DNA of 64,000 bases from Porodaedalea pini. Lineage: Eukaryota; Basidiomycota; Agaricomycetes; Hymenochaetales; Hymenochaetaceae. The translations under genes and the position numbers were made by a program. The stretch lies in NCBI GenBank assembly GCA_002794775.1, contig NBAY01000002.1, forward strand, positions 1,860,001-1,924,000, given 5' to 3'. This document shows, piece after piece, positions 34,387 through 45,664 of the stretch (position 1 is its first letter; the number at the start of each line of letters is the position of its first letter). Below the pieces are notes generated by a model that was not told the origin of the DNA, did no database searches, and saw only the letters and a program-made list of their open reading frames with translations.

Positions 34387-36254
34387 ATGGCTGGCCTGGT
34401 GCAATATAACTTCACTATAGATGATGCGAGTCCTGTTCTGACATACTCGCCCTATTGTATGTCGATCACGCTTATCCACGCGATTATCTTAATTGCTGAT
34501 CGTCTCTTAGCTGACTTTGCTAGCGCGAGCGGTCAAGGAGATGGGCTGAGCAGCGGATGGCAGACCTGGTATACAGGATCGGGTTATCTTTCGGATTCAG
34601 GTGGACCTTCGCCTGTAGGCGAATCATTCCATTTGACCTCCCTGTCTGGTGCTTCTGTCTCTCTGTCCTTCTATGGTACGCTCTCGCCAGACCATCCGTC
34701 TTCAATATTTGTTTCATCGCGTCATTCGTATTTTAGGCACCGGCGTTGCTCTATATGGCACATCCAATTGCTCATCGTACGATGTGACGTTCGATGGTAG
34801 CCTTGTTCCGAACGCGACACTCGTGCAAGGGGTTTTCTTCTCCACATCAAATAAGGAGGCGGGGCTTCATAACGTCTCGTTAACTGCAAAACCCGACAGC
34901 GACGACCAGATCCTCAGCTTCAATAACGCGATTGTTACATCAATCGTAAATTCTACGTATGTTTAATCACAGTACTTTGGAGGGCGGAGGTAGCTGATAA
35001 AACAAATCCATGGATGGTAGTGCGAATGCTCCAGTCTACTCGACCATTGACAATCAGAATACAAGTGCAATAACATATATAGGTGATTGGGATCCTTCCA
35101 AGACTGTCTCTGATATTCCTTCGTCTGCATCACCGGCACCGTTTCATAGTACGACTGCATCCAGTGCTTCAGCTTCTCTCAACTTCACTGGGAGGGCAGT
35201 AGCTGTATATGGATCATCTACTACTAATCATGGTCAATATTCTGTTGTAAGTCTTGCTTCAATTTCCGCCACTATTCTCTCACTAATACCCTCCCAGACT
35301 TTGGATGGCGTAGAACAAGTGTTCAATGGGACATCGGAATGGCTCCTAGGGAACATGTTAATGTTCTATCAAGATGGCCTCGATGAAAATTCCACCCATG
35401 CGCTCAACCTTACGAATCTTAGCAATGACGCGCTCTCTTTGAACTCTGTGCAAACCACACACTTTGATAGTGCATCTACGGGTTCTACAAACGCGGGCGT
35501 GACGTAAGTAGCTCTTCTCCTTCCCTGTGAAGCCCTCGAAGCTGAACTCACGGAAAACAGGCATAGAACCTCGAAAGTGGGCGCCATTGTCGGGCCAGTC
35601 ATTGCTTTCGTTGTGATCGCCGGCGTAATTAGCCTATACGTTTGGACGAAGCGTCGCGCCAAGCGCGCCCCAAACAAGCTGGAGCGGCGTTCATCAATTG
35701 CGTCTTCTATTTTCCTACCCCGGAGGTTCCGACGTAAGAACAACGAGCGCAACGACAGACTTACTCCTTATGTCGTAAATCTCGGTTCATCGCCGTTCGA
35801 TATGCGCGGGTCTTTCGCGTCATCAGATGCGGGCGCGCTTTTTGCGGATCATCCACATAGAACTGAGCGTACGCGCGACGAGAAGAGCCAGCCTTTCCCA
35901 ATGCCTTTAGCTGTCCCAACCAATGTGGGAAGGGTCAATTCTTCTGCAGCGACAGGGCGACAGTCACCATGCTCCGTCCCGGTGACATATCTGCCCAGCG
36001 AACTGAATATGCCGCGTATAGACTCTACGCAGTCATCAAGTTATCCACATGCACCAACATACCCGCCCCCCGCTTCCGCCCCTCTTGTTCTTGGGAATTC
36101 CGAGGCCGTGTCTTCTGTGAGATCCGACGACCCATCCCTCGTTGAGCGAATATTGGAGTTAGTCGCGCAGAGGATAGACGCACAACGACCGTCGACGAAC
36201 AGCGTGAGGGATAGTTCTGTCAATCATTTACCACCTTATCCTGAAGATGTGTAG
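34387..36254 (+). CDS. Single-pass membrane protein, array member 3
   Basis: This is the third tandem paralogue. ATG 34387 (MAGLVQYNFTIDDASPVLTY). The first module is SVSLSFYG-TGVALYGTSNCSSYD with FDG (34,650-34,800); the second is SASLNFTGRAVAVYGSSTTN with VTLDG (35,165-35,310). Then follow YQDGLDENSTHALNLTNLSN, a short stalk, a membrane helix (GAIVGPVIAFVVIAGVISLY, 35,580-35,640), a strongly basic segment (TKRRAKRAPNKLERR) and a roughly 190-residue cytoplasmic tail ending VERILELVAQRIDAQ...HLPPYPEDV at TAG 36254. It is the most divergent of the three in the tail, but keeps the amphipathic VER-x3-hydrophobic-xxR element and a final PPY-like motif. Expression and topology are inferred only. 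Introns interrupt the modules at the same codons as in members 1 and 2. Confidence 0.82.
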
Positions 36255-36621
36255 CTCCGTTTTTTATGTGTGCTTGTGTATCTTGTCCATCCAGTGTTTG
36301 TCGCAATATATGTTCAATCCGTCTCCCAATCGTAGCAGATATTTTATTGGGCTTCTTCAGTCGTGTATGTCTTCTAGTGCAAACGTTATATTATCGATAT
36401 CTTCTTTTCCATTTCCAGAGCACATAAGACGGTCTTCTGCACTTTGTTCCCGTTCGGAATCTAATGATAACGTTTAGCTGAGCATGGGGATAACTTTCCA
36501 TAAACAGTCGGCGTGGCGAGCACAAGGCCAACTGTAAGTCCTCCGCGCCGGTGTCTGACTTCAACTTGCGTTATTTCTTTATTACGACTAAACTGCGCTG
36601 CTCCTCCCATTCTCTAGAAGC
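36255..36621. other. Spacer upstream of FCP1, no gene
   Basis: It holds the 3' flank of array member 3 and the FCP1 promoter. Nothing else is recognised. Confidence 0.5.
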
Positions 36622-39600
36622 ATGTCTTCAGAGACAGAAATATTCTTTCCCGATATCCTTCCCTTCCCGTTCACTGTCCGCGGACTCCCCGTACGCGTCG
36701 CAGAACGAGTCAATCCCGGACAGAGGATACTAAACTACGCGTTCGTGCATCACCCCGGCGGTACCTCGAGTCCGTCCGAGACACGCTTTGGTTCATGGGA
36801 TGCTACGTTTGAAGGGGAGCTCAAGGCGTGGGATGTCAAGGTCGGAGACACAATCACGCGCGAACGCGCAAGAACAAGGCCTGCGCTCCGCATAGTGGAA
36901 CCATGCAAGCACGGGATCCAATTTAACGGTCTTTGTGCTCTATGTGGAATAGATATGGATCAGTGAGTAGTGCGGTGCTGCTAATAGACGTTCTATTCAC
37001 ATCAGACTGGTCATAGTTTCGACTACACGGGCAGAGCGGAGTCTTCACGGGCAACGATTCAAATGACGCATTCTGCCTCTGGGCCGACCGTCTCCCTTGA
37101 AGAGGCGCAAAGACTGGAGCGAGAGACTGCGGATCACCTTTTGAAATCGCGCAAACTTTCCCTCATCGTAGATCTTGACCAAACGATCGTCCACGCAACA
37201 GTTGATCCAACTGTTGGAGATTGGATTGCGGAGGGTGAGGCCTGGGAGGAAAGGCGTGCTCGTCGGGAAGCGAAGAAGAGCCTGGCTGCTGAAGGCGAAA
37301 AGGAGGAAGGCAGTGAGGACAGTGATGATAGCGATGATGATGACTCGGACGAGGATGAGGTGAACCCTAACTGGGAGGCCTTGAAAGATGTCAAGAAGTT
37401 CCGTCTCCCTCCAGATACTTTCTGTGCTCCAAGATCTCGTTGGAAAGACAAGCAAGCGGAGAAGAGTATCCAAAATGATGGCTGTTTATACTACGTTAAG
37501 CCTCGGTGAGTCGTCCTTGATCGTCCGCGACACGTATATCCTTAGCTTTCTCAAAGTCCGGGATGGCAAGAGTTTTTATCTTCCGTCGCTTCCAAATACG
37601 AAATGCATGTCTACACAATGGGTACAAGGGCGTACGCTGAAAAGGTCTGCGCAGCAATTGATCCTGAAGGACGATTGTTCGGAGGGCGAATATTAAGTCG
37701 AGATGAGAGCGGTAGTAAGTGGGTAGGTGTATGCCGCGCTGAGTAAACACTGACTTTTTATGTCTGTCAGGTCTGACACAGAAGAGCTTGCGCCGCCTGT
37801 TCCCCTGTGATACGTCAATGGTTGTGATCATCGACGACAGAGCCGATGTTTGGGAATGGTCTCCGAACTTGTTGAAGGTTATACCATGTTAGTGCGCTCG
37901 ACTATACCGTGTTGCTTGCTTATTGATAGTCTATCCAAAGACGACTTCTTCGTCGGGATAGGCGATATAAACTCCTCATTTCTGCCGAAAGTGGACGCTT
38001 TGGGCGCTAGTAATGTCTCACAGGATCCCTCAACATCATCTGTGGACCCTTCCGACTCTGCTTCAGAGATTACACCACCAATATCCGTACCCTCATCTCC
38101 TGCTCCCCCATTGTCCGTTGGAGCAGAGGCAATATCCGACGAGACTTCTGATGAACCCCCGGACGAGCAGCCGTCCGCTGCAAAAACAGAAATGATTACG
38201 CAGAACACTCTTGCATTGGAGGCTCAAGTGGAAGAGAGGCCCCTGGCAAAGAAACAGGAGCAGTTAGAAAGTGATGATGATGTGGAGAAGATTGATGATA
38301 CTACAAATTCCGAGTCTAGGAGTGATGTACAGTCGAATGGAGGGCCTCCCGATCAGGGCGACCAAGCGAAAGCGAAGCATCACAGGAAGGCACTGCTCAA
38401 GAACGATGACGAGGAGCTTCTACGGGTCGGACAGGTGCGTACTCTGGTGCTGTATGCTATAATGTACCTTCTGAGTCGATCGTCAAAGCTTCTTGATGAA
38501 GTGCACGCGAGATTCTTCACAGCGTACGATAATCGATTGCCCGAGAATAATGCCAGTATGCGGAGAAAATCGGCTGCACAGCGCGAAGTATCCTATGACG
38601 TGAAGGTCAGCTTATGGACAAATGCTTAAACGCTAATATTTAATCTTCTGATACGCGATATTGCGATATTGCATTACTCTCTCAGTACATCATCCCGAAC
38701 ATCCGTAAAGAGACGTTCAAGGACCTACATATTCTATTTTCTGGCGTAATCCCTACAAATATACGAATGGATCATGAAACGACAGAAATTTGGAGAATGG
38801 CCAGGGCATTCGGAGCTACATGTCACAAAGATCTGACCAAAGAGGTTACTCATGTAGTCACTTCGAAGGTTTGTGGTCTTTTCATACGATGGAAGCGCTC
38901 AAAGTTTAATAAACTTTGATAGCGAGGGACTCAAAAAGTTGAGAAGGCTCGATCTCAAGCTAGTATATTCGTTGTCTGGTTGCAATGGTTCTCCGACTCC
39001 GTTGCACATTGGAAACGACAGGACGAACGTCGATATCTTCTCGATGCGACTCAGGAGGCCTCACCGCAAAATGATGTGGCATCGTCGAGCCCTCCTTCGG
39101 ATCCAAATGCGATCTCGACCGATACAGACCCGGAAGGTTTCGTCGGTGACGGAGATGACGAGGAGACGTTGGAGGATTTGCTGGATGGGATCCCTAACAG
39201 TGAGTCACTGGCGGCTCCTACTGGAGGTTCAGCGGGAGTGACGGATCTCGATACGGAGGGCGACTTGAATTTAAACGACGTGGATTGGCAGGACGTCAAT
39301 GACGAGGTTGACGCGGCGATGATGGAAAGCGATAGCGAAGCGGGCGACGGCGACGACGGTCGAAGCACAGGAAGCGCCAGTATGCGGAGCACCAACGTGT
39401 CAGAAGATGAGTCTGTGGCAGATGAAGAAACGGGCGCCTCAAGGTACGAAGCTAACTAAACTCTGAACTCAAGGATTTGAGGGTTTTAATTTGGAACTTC
39501 CTGTGACTTCTAGCTTACCAGAGACGCCAAAGCGAGAGCGCAAGCGATTAAGAAGTGTCACACCATCAGAGTCTGGCCAAGTACCCGAGGCTCTACGCTC

Positions 39601-39853
39601 GCCCCTTGCAAAGCGGAAGAAGGTCGCGGCGGACCGTTCGGGAATGTCTAAGCTCAAGACGGCTGTGTCGGTCACCGAGCTTGCGACGACGAGCGACGAC
39701 GGCTCTGCTGAGATGGACTCTAGCAACCCGGGGACCCCGATTCAGGAGAATGGCAGTATTGGGAGCCTCGACGAAGGGGATGACAAAACAGAAGATGAAG
39801 AGGAAATCGACGACGATTTCCTGGCGAGAGAGCTGGAGGAAGAACTGGGATGA
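36622..39853 (+). CDS. FCP1: FCP1, RNA polymerase II CTD phosphatase
   Basis: Fcp1 removes phosphate from Ser2 of the heptad repeats of the Pol II largest subunit, recycling polymerase after termination. ATG 36622 (MSSETEIFFPDILPFPF). An N-terminal segment with CKHGIQFNGLCALCG is joined through DMDH to FDYTGRAE. The catalytic FCPH domain has the DxDxT signature LIVDLDQTIVHATVDPTVGD at 37,165-37,225, an acidic insertion (37,300-37,360), PGWQEFLSSVASKYEMHVYT at 37,558-37,615, and VVIIDDRADVWEWSPNLLKV at 37,820-37,880 followed by FFVGIGDINSSFLP. A BRCT domain follows (LHILFSGVIPTNI at 38,728; ATCHKDLTKEVTHVVTSK, then RGTQKVEKA across an intron). The C-terminal tail is acidic and ends DDFLARELEEELG with TGA at 39853. 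Length is about 870-900 residues. All the core motifs that mark Fcp1 rather than small SCP phosphatases are present. Confidence 0.95.
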
Positions 39854-40143
39854 AAAGCAACACGCGCATGGATCTCTCGTTCCTCTCTCTTCGCTTTCGT
39901 CTTCATTACCTGCAGGGAATCGCAATAACTCATTGACTATACTCTCATATTTGGAGGACATCTTCAGAGTCTAATCTAGAACAATATATGTATTTGTAGC
40001 AATTAGTAGCTCTTGCTCTCAAGTATACAGAAGGTCTTTCGCGGCAGATTGAGACACGTCATTCGAGGAGTGATCATCGGTAATTGATCTAAACGGCTAG
40101 CGCCATGGACTAATCTGCATACTTATTCCCAACCGCGATATCC

Positions 40144-41088
40144 ATGCACATCCACATGCCTAACCTTCGCTTTAACGACCAAGAGAAGGAGAACTCACAG
40201 CAACCACCCATAGGAGACAACTCAAAGCAAATTCCGTTATACCAGCCAAGCTACGTCCCGCAAACGGTCGACTGGCCTACAGTTAAGCTGCGGCTGGAAG
40301 TCAAGGATCTGTCTCATGCCGGGGCCCAGCTTTTCTTCCAACACGTCAATCCCTCGGAAGGCCTTCATGATGCTGTACAGAATGTGCTCAAATGGCTTTA
40401 TACGGTTCAGACATGTCCTAGACAGTGAGTCCTCTCTTGCAAATAGTTCCGCCGTAGCCTCGCGCTGATCATGTTGTGTGCTACGGTGCGCCGACCTTGT
40501 AGAGTTCGGTCAGTGACATTGTACTTGGAGGACATGGACGGCGTGGCATATACGAAAGGCAGCGAGCTCGACGATGACCACAAGGAGATTCACCTCAGCA
40601 TGCGCCATGTCGTAAATAGCAAGCAACGGATGCGGGAAGAGACGATGGGTGTCCTCGTGCACGAGATGGTACACTGCTTCCAATTTAACGCCAAGGGATC
40701 GTGTCCAGGTGGCCTCATCGAAGGTATCGCGGGTATGCAAACGAATCCTCGGTTTATCGATTACTCCGTTGATTTGTTGCTACAGACTTCGTGCGTCTCA
40801 AATCAGGGCTTTCGCCACCACATTGGCGCAGAGGCGGAAACAAGTGGGATGAGGGATACCAGACTACTGGTTACTTTTTAGAATGGGCAAGTCTTACCAA
40901 TTCCTTCAATATTCCTAGACTGGTTGCTTAATCTTACAAAGATCGAGAACGTGAAAGGGAACGACTTTGTACGGAAGCTGAACGGTGCCATGAGAGACCA
41001 CAAGTATAACGAGAACATATTCAAGGAATTGACAGGGCAGGATGTAAGCAGCTTGTGGAGTGCTTATAAGGCATCCCTGAATCAGTGA
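40144..41088 (+). CDS. Plant-basic-secretory-protein (PBSP) type putative metallopeptidase
   Basis: PBSP-family proteins carry an HExxH zinc motif and are treated as putative peptidases; the fungal substrates are not known. ATG 40144 (or 40156) gives MHIHMPNLRFNDQEKENSQQ with no signal peptide, so the fungal protein is probably intracellular. Blocks: GAQLFFQHVNPSEGLHDAVQ near 40,320; VRSVTLYLEDMDGVAYTKGS near 40,500; VHEMVHCFQ at about 40,655-40,685; and GLIEGIADFVRLKSGLSPPH across an intron near 40,735-40,790. The last junction, GYFLEW to IENVKGNDFVRKLNGAMRD, requires a GC-AG intron (GCAAGT donor after TGG near 40,890, acceptor AAAG near 40,945). TGA is at 41086-41088 after SLWSAYKASLNQ. The protein is about 250 residues. 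The aspartate in IADF and the two His residues are the expected metal ligands. Confidence 0.85.
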
Positions 41089-41580
41089 TTATTATTCCAG
41101 TTTGATTAGATGTACACTTACTTTGTGTGATTTACTATTCATTTATTCTGAATATGTATCCGTAGGAAATGTATGAAGTCGGTGACGCTCCGGAATTGAT
41201 GTGTTACCGGTAACCGGTTACGACGGATCGCCGAGGAACGAACCGACTTTAGCCGTGTCGTCCGAAACCGGGCACCTTCCGAAAGCCGTTTGAGCGGGAA
41301 GAACCTCACAGGAATATTAATTGAATTGGTAGTTTATGAGCTGGCACCTCCAGCGGCAAGAACACACAGCGCATACTCGGCCGTGAAGAGAATAGAGACG
41401 AAAAAGGAAACAGCTTCGTTTGCCTGGGAATGGCCCGCGGCTAGGCCGTCAGCGCCTCGCGCAGTCGGCCCGGTGCTGCCGTGTGACCCTTTAAAATCAG
41501 CATACTCAGCCCGTCGCTCGCCCGTGCCAACCGTCACCCGTCCGCCCGAGCCGCGAGAGGTAGATAGCAGCGGAAACAAA
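41089..41580. other. Upstream region of the Zn2Cys6 gene
   Basis: No separate gene. An ORF from 41290 runs in frame into the next gene, but its extra 97 codons are Arg/Pro-rich without resemblance to a domain, so it is read as 5' leader. It contains two adjacent TAACCGGT-type palindromes near 41,208-41,220. Confidence 0.45.
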
Positions 41581-42479
41581 ATGTCGGGTTTCAGCGAGAC
41601 TCCAACGTCTGCGCAGAATCAGGATGGTACCCAGCAGCAGTCTACCTTCGAACCAACCCAGTATCAACCTCCGCTCGACCAGCAGCAACAACAACCCACT
41701 ACTCCAGGGGGCGACGGTAGTTCCAGTGGGAAGGGCAAGCAGCGTCGATCTTCACCTATACCTCGCAGTGAGTTGCTGACCCGCATATGAATTCATCATA
41801 TACCCTCGGGGTTGAACTCGCAAAGTTCGCAGGGCTTGCACGGCATGCCATTCCGGCAAGACTCGATGCAGCGAGGTGGGTCCAATTTTATTTGTTGCCC
41901 GCGTATCGAGTCTGTATGCTCATTATTGCATAGGTTCTACCATGTCAGGTAAACCATCAATTAGTCGTAAATGCGTCGCGGCCGTCTAATCGATTGTTAT
42001 CAGTCCTGTCTGAAACGCGGCTTGGGCCAGACCTGCCAGTATCCTGACCCAGAAAACGAGACCGGCGCACAGCGTGAGCTGTTCGTTTCAACTCACTTGC
42101 GCACGTGTCTCATTGTGTTGTTAGCAGCATCAAGCACCGTCCCTGTCGCACCTCCGGCGACATTCATGGGGCAAATCCCCCCACAGCCTGGGCCGTACTA
42201 CTATGACTACTCAGCAAGCACCTCAACATTCCGCCCTGCAAAGCGGCCGCGTCCGCTGACCGAGGAAGAAGCTGCGGCAATCACGCGCAACTTCCAGCGT
42301 GGGGACTTCTACGTCGGGAACAGCGGGGTAAGCTGACACTCACTATTCATAGGTATCATCACACTTACTCTGATATCGTTGTAATACAGCCTGTGCGTAT
42401 CGACCCGCGCCTGCCAGTCCGCCTCACTCTAGGTGAGGGTGACCAGGTACATTTCACCATTTCGGAGGCGATGTTGTAA
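41581..42479 (+). CDS. Small Zn2Cys6 binuclear-cluster protein
   Basis: ATG 41581 (MSGFSETPTSAQNQDGTQQQ) begins a Gln-rich N-terminus ending GKGKQRRSSPIPR. Spliced exons then give RACTACHSGKTRCSE + VLPCQ + SCLKRGLGQTCQYP. That is C-x2-C-x6-C-x5-C-x2-C-x8-C, the Gal4-type zinc cluster with its basic KTR step. The short VLPCQ exon lies at about 41,933-41,949. The downstream part is short (FRPAKRPRPLTEEEAAAITR, then VRIDPRLPVRLTLGEGDQVH) and ends EAML with TAA at 42477-42479. Total length is about 170-180 residues, much shorter than typical Gal4-family activators, and no middle homology region is seen. It is probably a nuclear DNA-binding protein, but its target is unknown and it could act as a repressor or competitor. 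Confidence 0.75.
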
Positions 42480-43504
42480 CCGGGGTTTATTATATTGCAT
42501 CGCAAAGTCGGGCTTTTCTAAATATTTTCTTTGCTCTCCTATGATTTGTGTAAATAATAGTTGTTTCGTTGTACGTCATTTTGTTGTGAATCCTACTTAT
42601 ATGCGACCACGATGTCATTTTGAGCTTACTGAGAACGGCTATGTCTTCGAGATTGGATAGCTTGGCATGCATTACCATCATAGATAGACGTAGTAGACTT
42701 TTGTTACAGCCATTCACCGGTCTTTGGAACAGTGCTTTGTAATTTGCTATTTCCTCACTCAATTCTTTGTTTTTATTTGAACAAAAATATCAGGCATAGC
42801 CTACAACACTCAGCTACCTCTGTATGTGTTTTCATACTTTTATCTGTGTAAATGAGCTAGAAATAGAGTAATTAAGAGAATTGGTGATTTTGGACTCTCA
42901 CCACTCAATATTAATGGTACAATGGTTTCCCACACTCTCCCATTTCTCAACCTTTCTCTCAGTCTGATCTACTAACAATTCTAACTCTGTTAGTCAATTG
43001 AAATATACTTGAGTCTGTTTTGCTTTGATTTTAAGTGATATTTGTATAATAGCCTTCATTGTACATTGAGCAAGGTCAGGATAGATGCACTCAATGTGAC
43101 ACTTGAAGAATAAGGTCACAAAAATGTTACAAAAAGTCACGCATTTTTAGGGACTTACTGCATGCCTGAATTTTCTCCACCCATTCACCACATCTTGAAA
43201 TAGAAAATTTGTAGACATGAGCTAGTACCATATGCTTCTGTCCATCTGATTTTTTGATGGGAAAAAATTGAGTAGACATGAGTGAGGAGGCAGATTACAA
43301 TTCCAAATCATTTCTGTTCATTAGTAGTACTGTTTTCCTCAATAAGTACTGGACATAAAAATTTGAGAAATTTTCTGAGAGCTACCATGGTGGATAAGGG
43401 CAGGGATTTTCAAAAAGAATAATGAGAAATGGTGAGGAACTGAGGAAATGAGGTGGGTGGTTCAGTAAATGTCTTTTATTTGACCAGTAAAAGTTTGTGA
43501 CATA
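42480..43504. other. AT-rich intergenic stretch upstream of tRNA-Leu
   Basis: About 1 kb with clearly lower GC than the flanking genes and no coding frame on either strand. A short direct repeat GTAGACATGAG occurs near 43,211 and 43,271. No terminal repeats or transposase remnants were recognised, though its composition and position beside a tRNA would fit an old insertion. Confidence 0.45.
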
Positions 43505-43584
43505 GGTGAGATGGCCGAGCGGTCTAAGGCGTTAGACTAAGGATCTAATCTTTCGGGGCGTGGGTTCGAATCCCACTCTCATCA
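43505..43584 (+). tRNA. tRNA-Leu (anticodon AAG)
   Basis: The cloverleaf can be drawn directly. The acceptor stem GGTGAGA pairs with TCTCATC (one G-U), discriminator A; D-arm GCC/GGC with AGCGGTCTAA in the loop; anticodon stem TTAGA/TCTAA with loop CTAAGGA, anticodon AAG at 43539-43541; a class II variable arm of about 11 bases; T-arm GTGGG-TTCGAAT-CCCAC. The A-box (TGGCCGAGCGG) and B-box (GGGTTCGAATCCC) are present, and a TTTT Pol III terminator follows at 43588. No intron. It reads CUU (and by inosine CUC/CUA) leucine codons. Confidence 0.95.
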
Positions 43585-43931
43585 TGATTTTGCTCCTCTT
43601 TCGTATTCCAGGAGAATGAATGAGATGAAGTTTTTTGACCGTCGGATCTGTACCGGAAAAAGATCGACGTTGGTCCGATTCGTATTTATGATTAGCGTGC
43701 CACAACATGGTTGGCCTCAATCCAAATACATGAGTCCTAATGCGAATACGAGACCGTCCAAGTACTACAAATGTCATGGAAATACACCTTGTCCAATATT
43801 GTCCCATATTTCGTGCTAATTTCATTCGAATTCCGTCACAATCATAACCCCATCGAACTTCTTTTACTCCTGTTTGACTATTGTACGGAAAAAAGTGACG
43901 ATTCAAGAGACGCGAGGGATGCTTCGTCTTG
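43585..43931. other. Spacer between tRNA-Leu and the DUF6533 gene
   Basis: No gene is seen. A 142-codon minus-strand ORF at 43532-43960 is an artefact: its end (RVGFEPTP) is the antisense of the tRNA. Confidence 0.6.
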
Positions 43932-45664
43932 TCAGTACTCGGGCTGGACCAGCACCCCACGGATGTGTAACATCACGCGGTTGCATAGGATGCTGTGCAT
44001 AGCGCGCTGGAAACTAAAAAAGAAGACGACAGGTAAGCTGTTGGTTCTGACCTGCATCGGAAAGCGCCACGTACACGACTAAGAAGGAATGAATTTCAAT
44101 CTGATTAAGACATAGTCAAGAGGGATTGTCGAAGACGCGAACCAGATGATCGTACCGGTGCAAGTAGAATTGTAACTACGTTTGCCGCTGATGTCACTAA
44201 TGGAAGAATGAGTTCCCAAGCAGAACATGGATGCACCAGTACTTACAGAGTATGCACAAAAAATACAGCAAGCCTAGCGATTCAGCAGTCAGCACTTCCG
44301 TTCAGCATCTCGAGCAAGTACTGCCAAAGGTTGGCTTACCATCGTCGAAGATCCTGCTCATGAGTACCGTCTCTCCGTGTCGAACTAGAAGGGGCGAATA
44401 TCAAGTCGCGGTGTTGTTGGCAGCTTAGGGGTACGTACAGTGTTGTGAGGCTTTGATCACCAGTAAGGTTACCACCGCTTATACAAAGCGTCAGCCTTCA
44501 ATGCGTCGCTTGCGAGAGCTATACAGGCTTACTCGTTTCACTCACGAGAATGGCGATGAAACTCACAAATAATAGACGGTTGGCAAAAGTGAAACCACAA
44601 GTTCCTCCGGGCAACTCGACTGGAGGACTAGAGCTACGTCAGCAAAGCGCGCTGATTGTATTAAAGCCGTATGCTTACAGTCTATGCCGTCTAGATATTT
44701 TTCAACAAAGGCAACAGAGATCCCAAATGCAATCTGAAGAATTCTGTCACATACGAACGTCTCTTAAAATATGACAGCATGCACAAACCATAAACTCTGC
44801 GATCAGCAAGATCGTGATTAGTCTATGCCTGCTCCAGATAGCCCATGTTCGAAGCTTGAGAATAACTTGAATAACGCAATCATACAGCATTCGTCAGCGG
44901 AAAGACGAAAGCATGCTTTCTGCTCTCACATACTTTGGGCAAAGATTATACCCATAGTTGATGTCCCTGTCCACGTCCTGAACTCGGGAATGGCGATGAA
45001 CAGACATATGAAATGAACTCACAAGCAAACAGCTTAACACCTGTTAGGCAAAAGGCTTTCTGAAATAAACAAACATTCAGCATCCCTTTAATAAATAGCA
45101 GTGCCGTCTGACATACCTCAGATCCCGTAGAGAACACCGTAACTGCCGCAGAATTCACCGATCACTTGAAACGCAAGCTAAACATGCTGGACGACACGTA
45201 CAGGACATTAGAATGAGTGGGTCGGCAAAAACGGAATACCTGTTCAGTACGAACAAGCATTTCGTGATGCTCCAGGAAGAGGTCCAGATCAGTTTAATCT
45301 GTCAGTAGTATTGCATCCCTTCAACGCCTCGCATGTGCTTACTCCAAAATCCTGGCTTACCTCTTCTGAAAGGGTGATTAAGTAGTCATAGACCTGTATA
45401 CGGTCGCAAATTAGACAATGACTTTTGTCTCGGAAGGTTATGCGTACCAGGAGGGCGAGGCAAGCCGCTGCAAGGTACATTCAGGTCGCAATGACGATGA
45501 CATGAAATGGTATTTGCGTACTGGTTATGAACTAGCGGTCAGTCAGCAACGGGCAGTCCCTAATCCCAGAAATAAAAAGAATGCTTGCTTACCCTTCCGA
45601 GCTCAAGATTGAAAAGCTCATTTTGGAGGCTGGCGGGAAGCTGAAAGTCCGCTGCGGAAGTCAT
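43932..45664 (-). CDS. DUF6533-type multi-pass membrane protein, many tiny exons (possibly decaying)
   Basis: This family of basidiomycete proteins has a 7-helix, receptor-like plan but no proven function. Exons were pieced together by hand. The start ATG is at 45664 (MTSAADFQLPASLQNELFNL). A short exon ends AACLALL and joins the exon 45393-45361 as LLVYDYLITLSEE. The exon 45298-45240 gives IKLIWTSSWSITKCLFVLNR. Near 44,890-44,770: KLRTWAIWSRHRLITILLI. Near 44,640-44,545: ANRLLFVSFIAILVSE. Near 44,475: VVTLLVIKASQH. Near 44,388-44,343: FRHGETVLMSRIFDDG. Then LLYFLCIL and TSAANVVTILLAP. The last exon 44013-43932 gives FQRAMHSILCNRVMLHIRGV and ends VQPEY, TGA. Order and motifs (VYDYLITL...VELIW, LRTWAIW) match DUF6533 proteins. 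The part between 45,240 and 44,930 could not be joined in one frame, so a frameshift or unusual splicing is possible there. Confidence 0.65.

Noticed and set aside
41290..41580. In-frame 5' extension of the Zn2Cys6 gene
   Set aside because: Open by chance. Composition is Arg/Pro/Ala without structure, and the ATG at 41581 begins the expected Gln-rich N-terminus.
43532..43960. 142-codon minus-strand ORF overlapping the tRNA
   Set aside because: Its end, RVGFEPTP, is the antisense translation of the tRNA T- and variable arms, a well-known false protein. The rest has no family resemblance.
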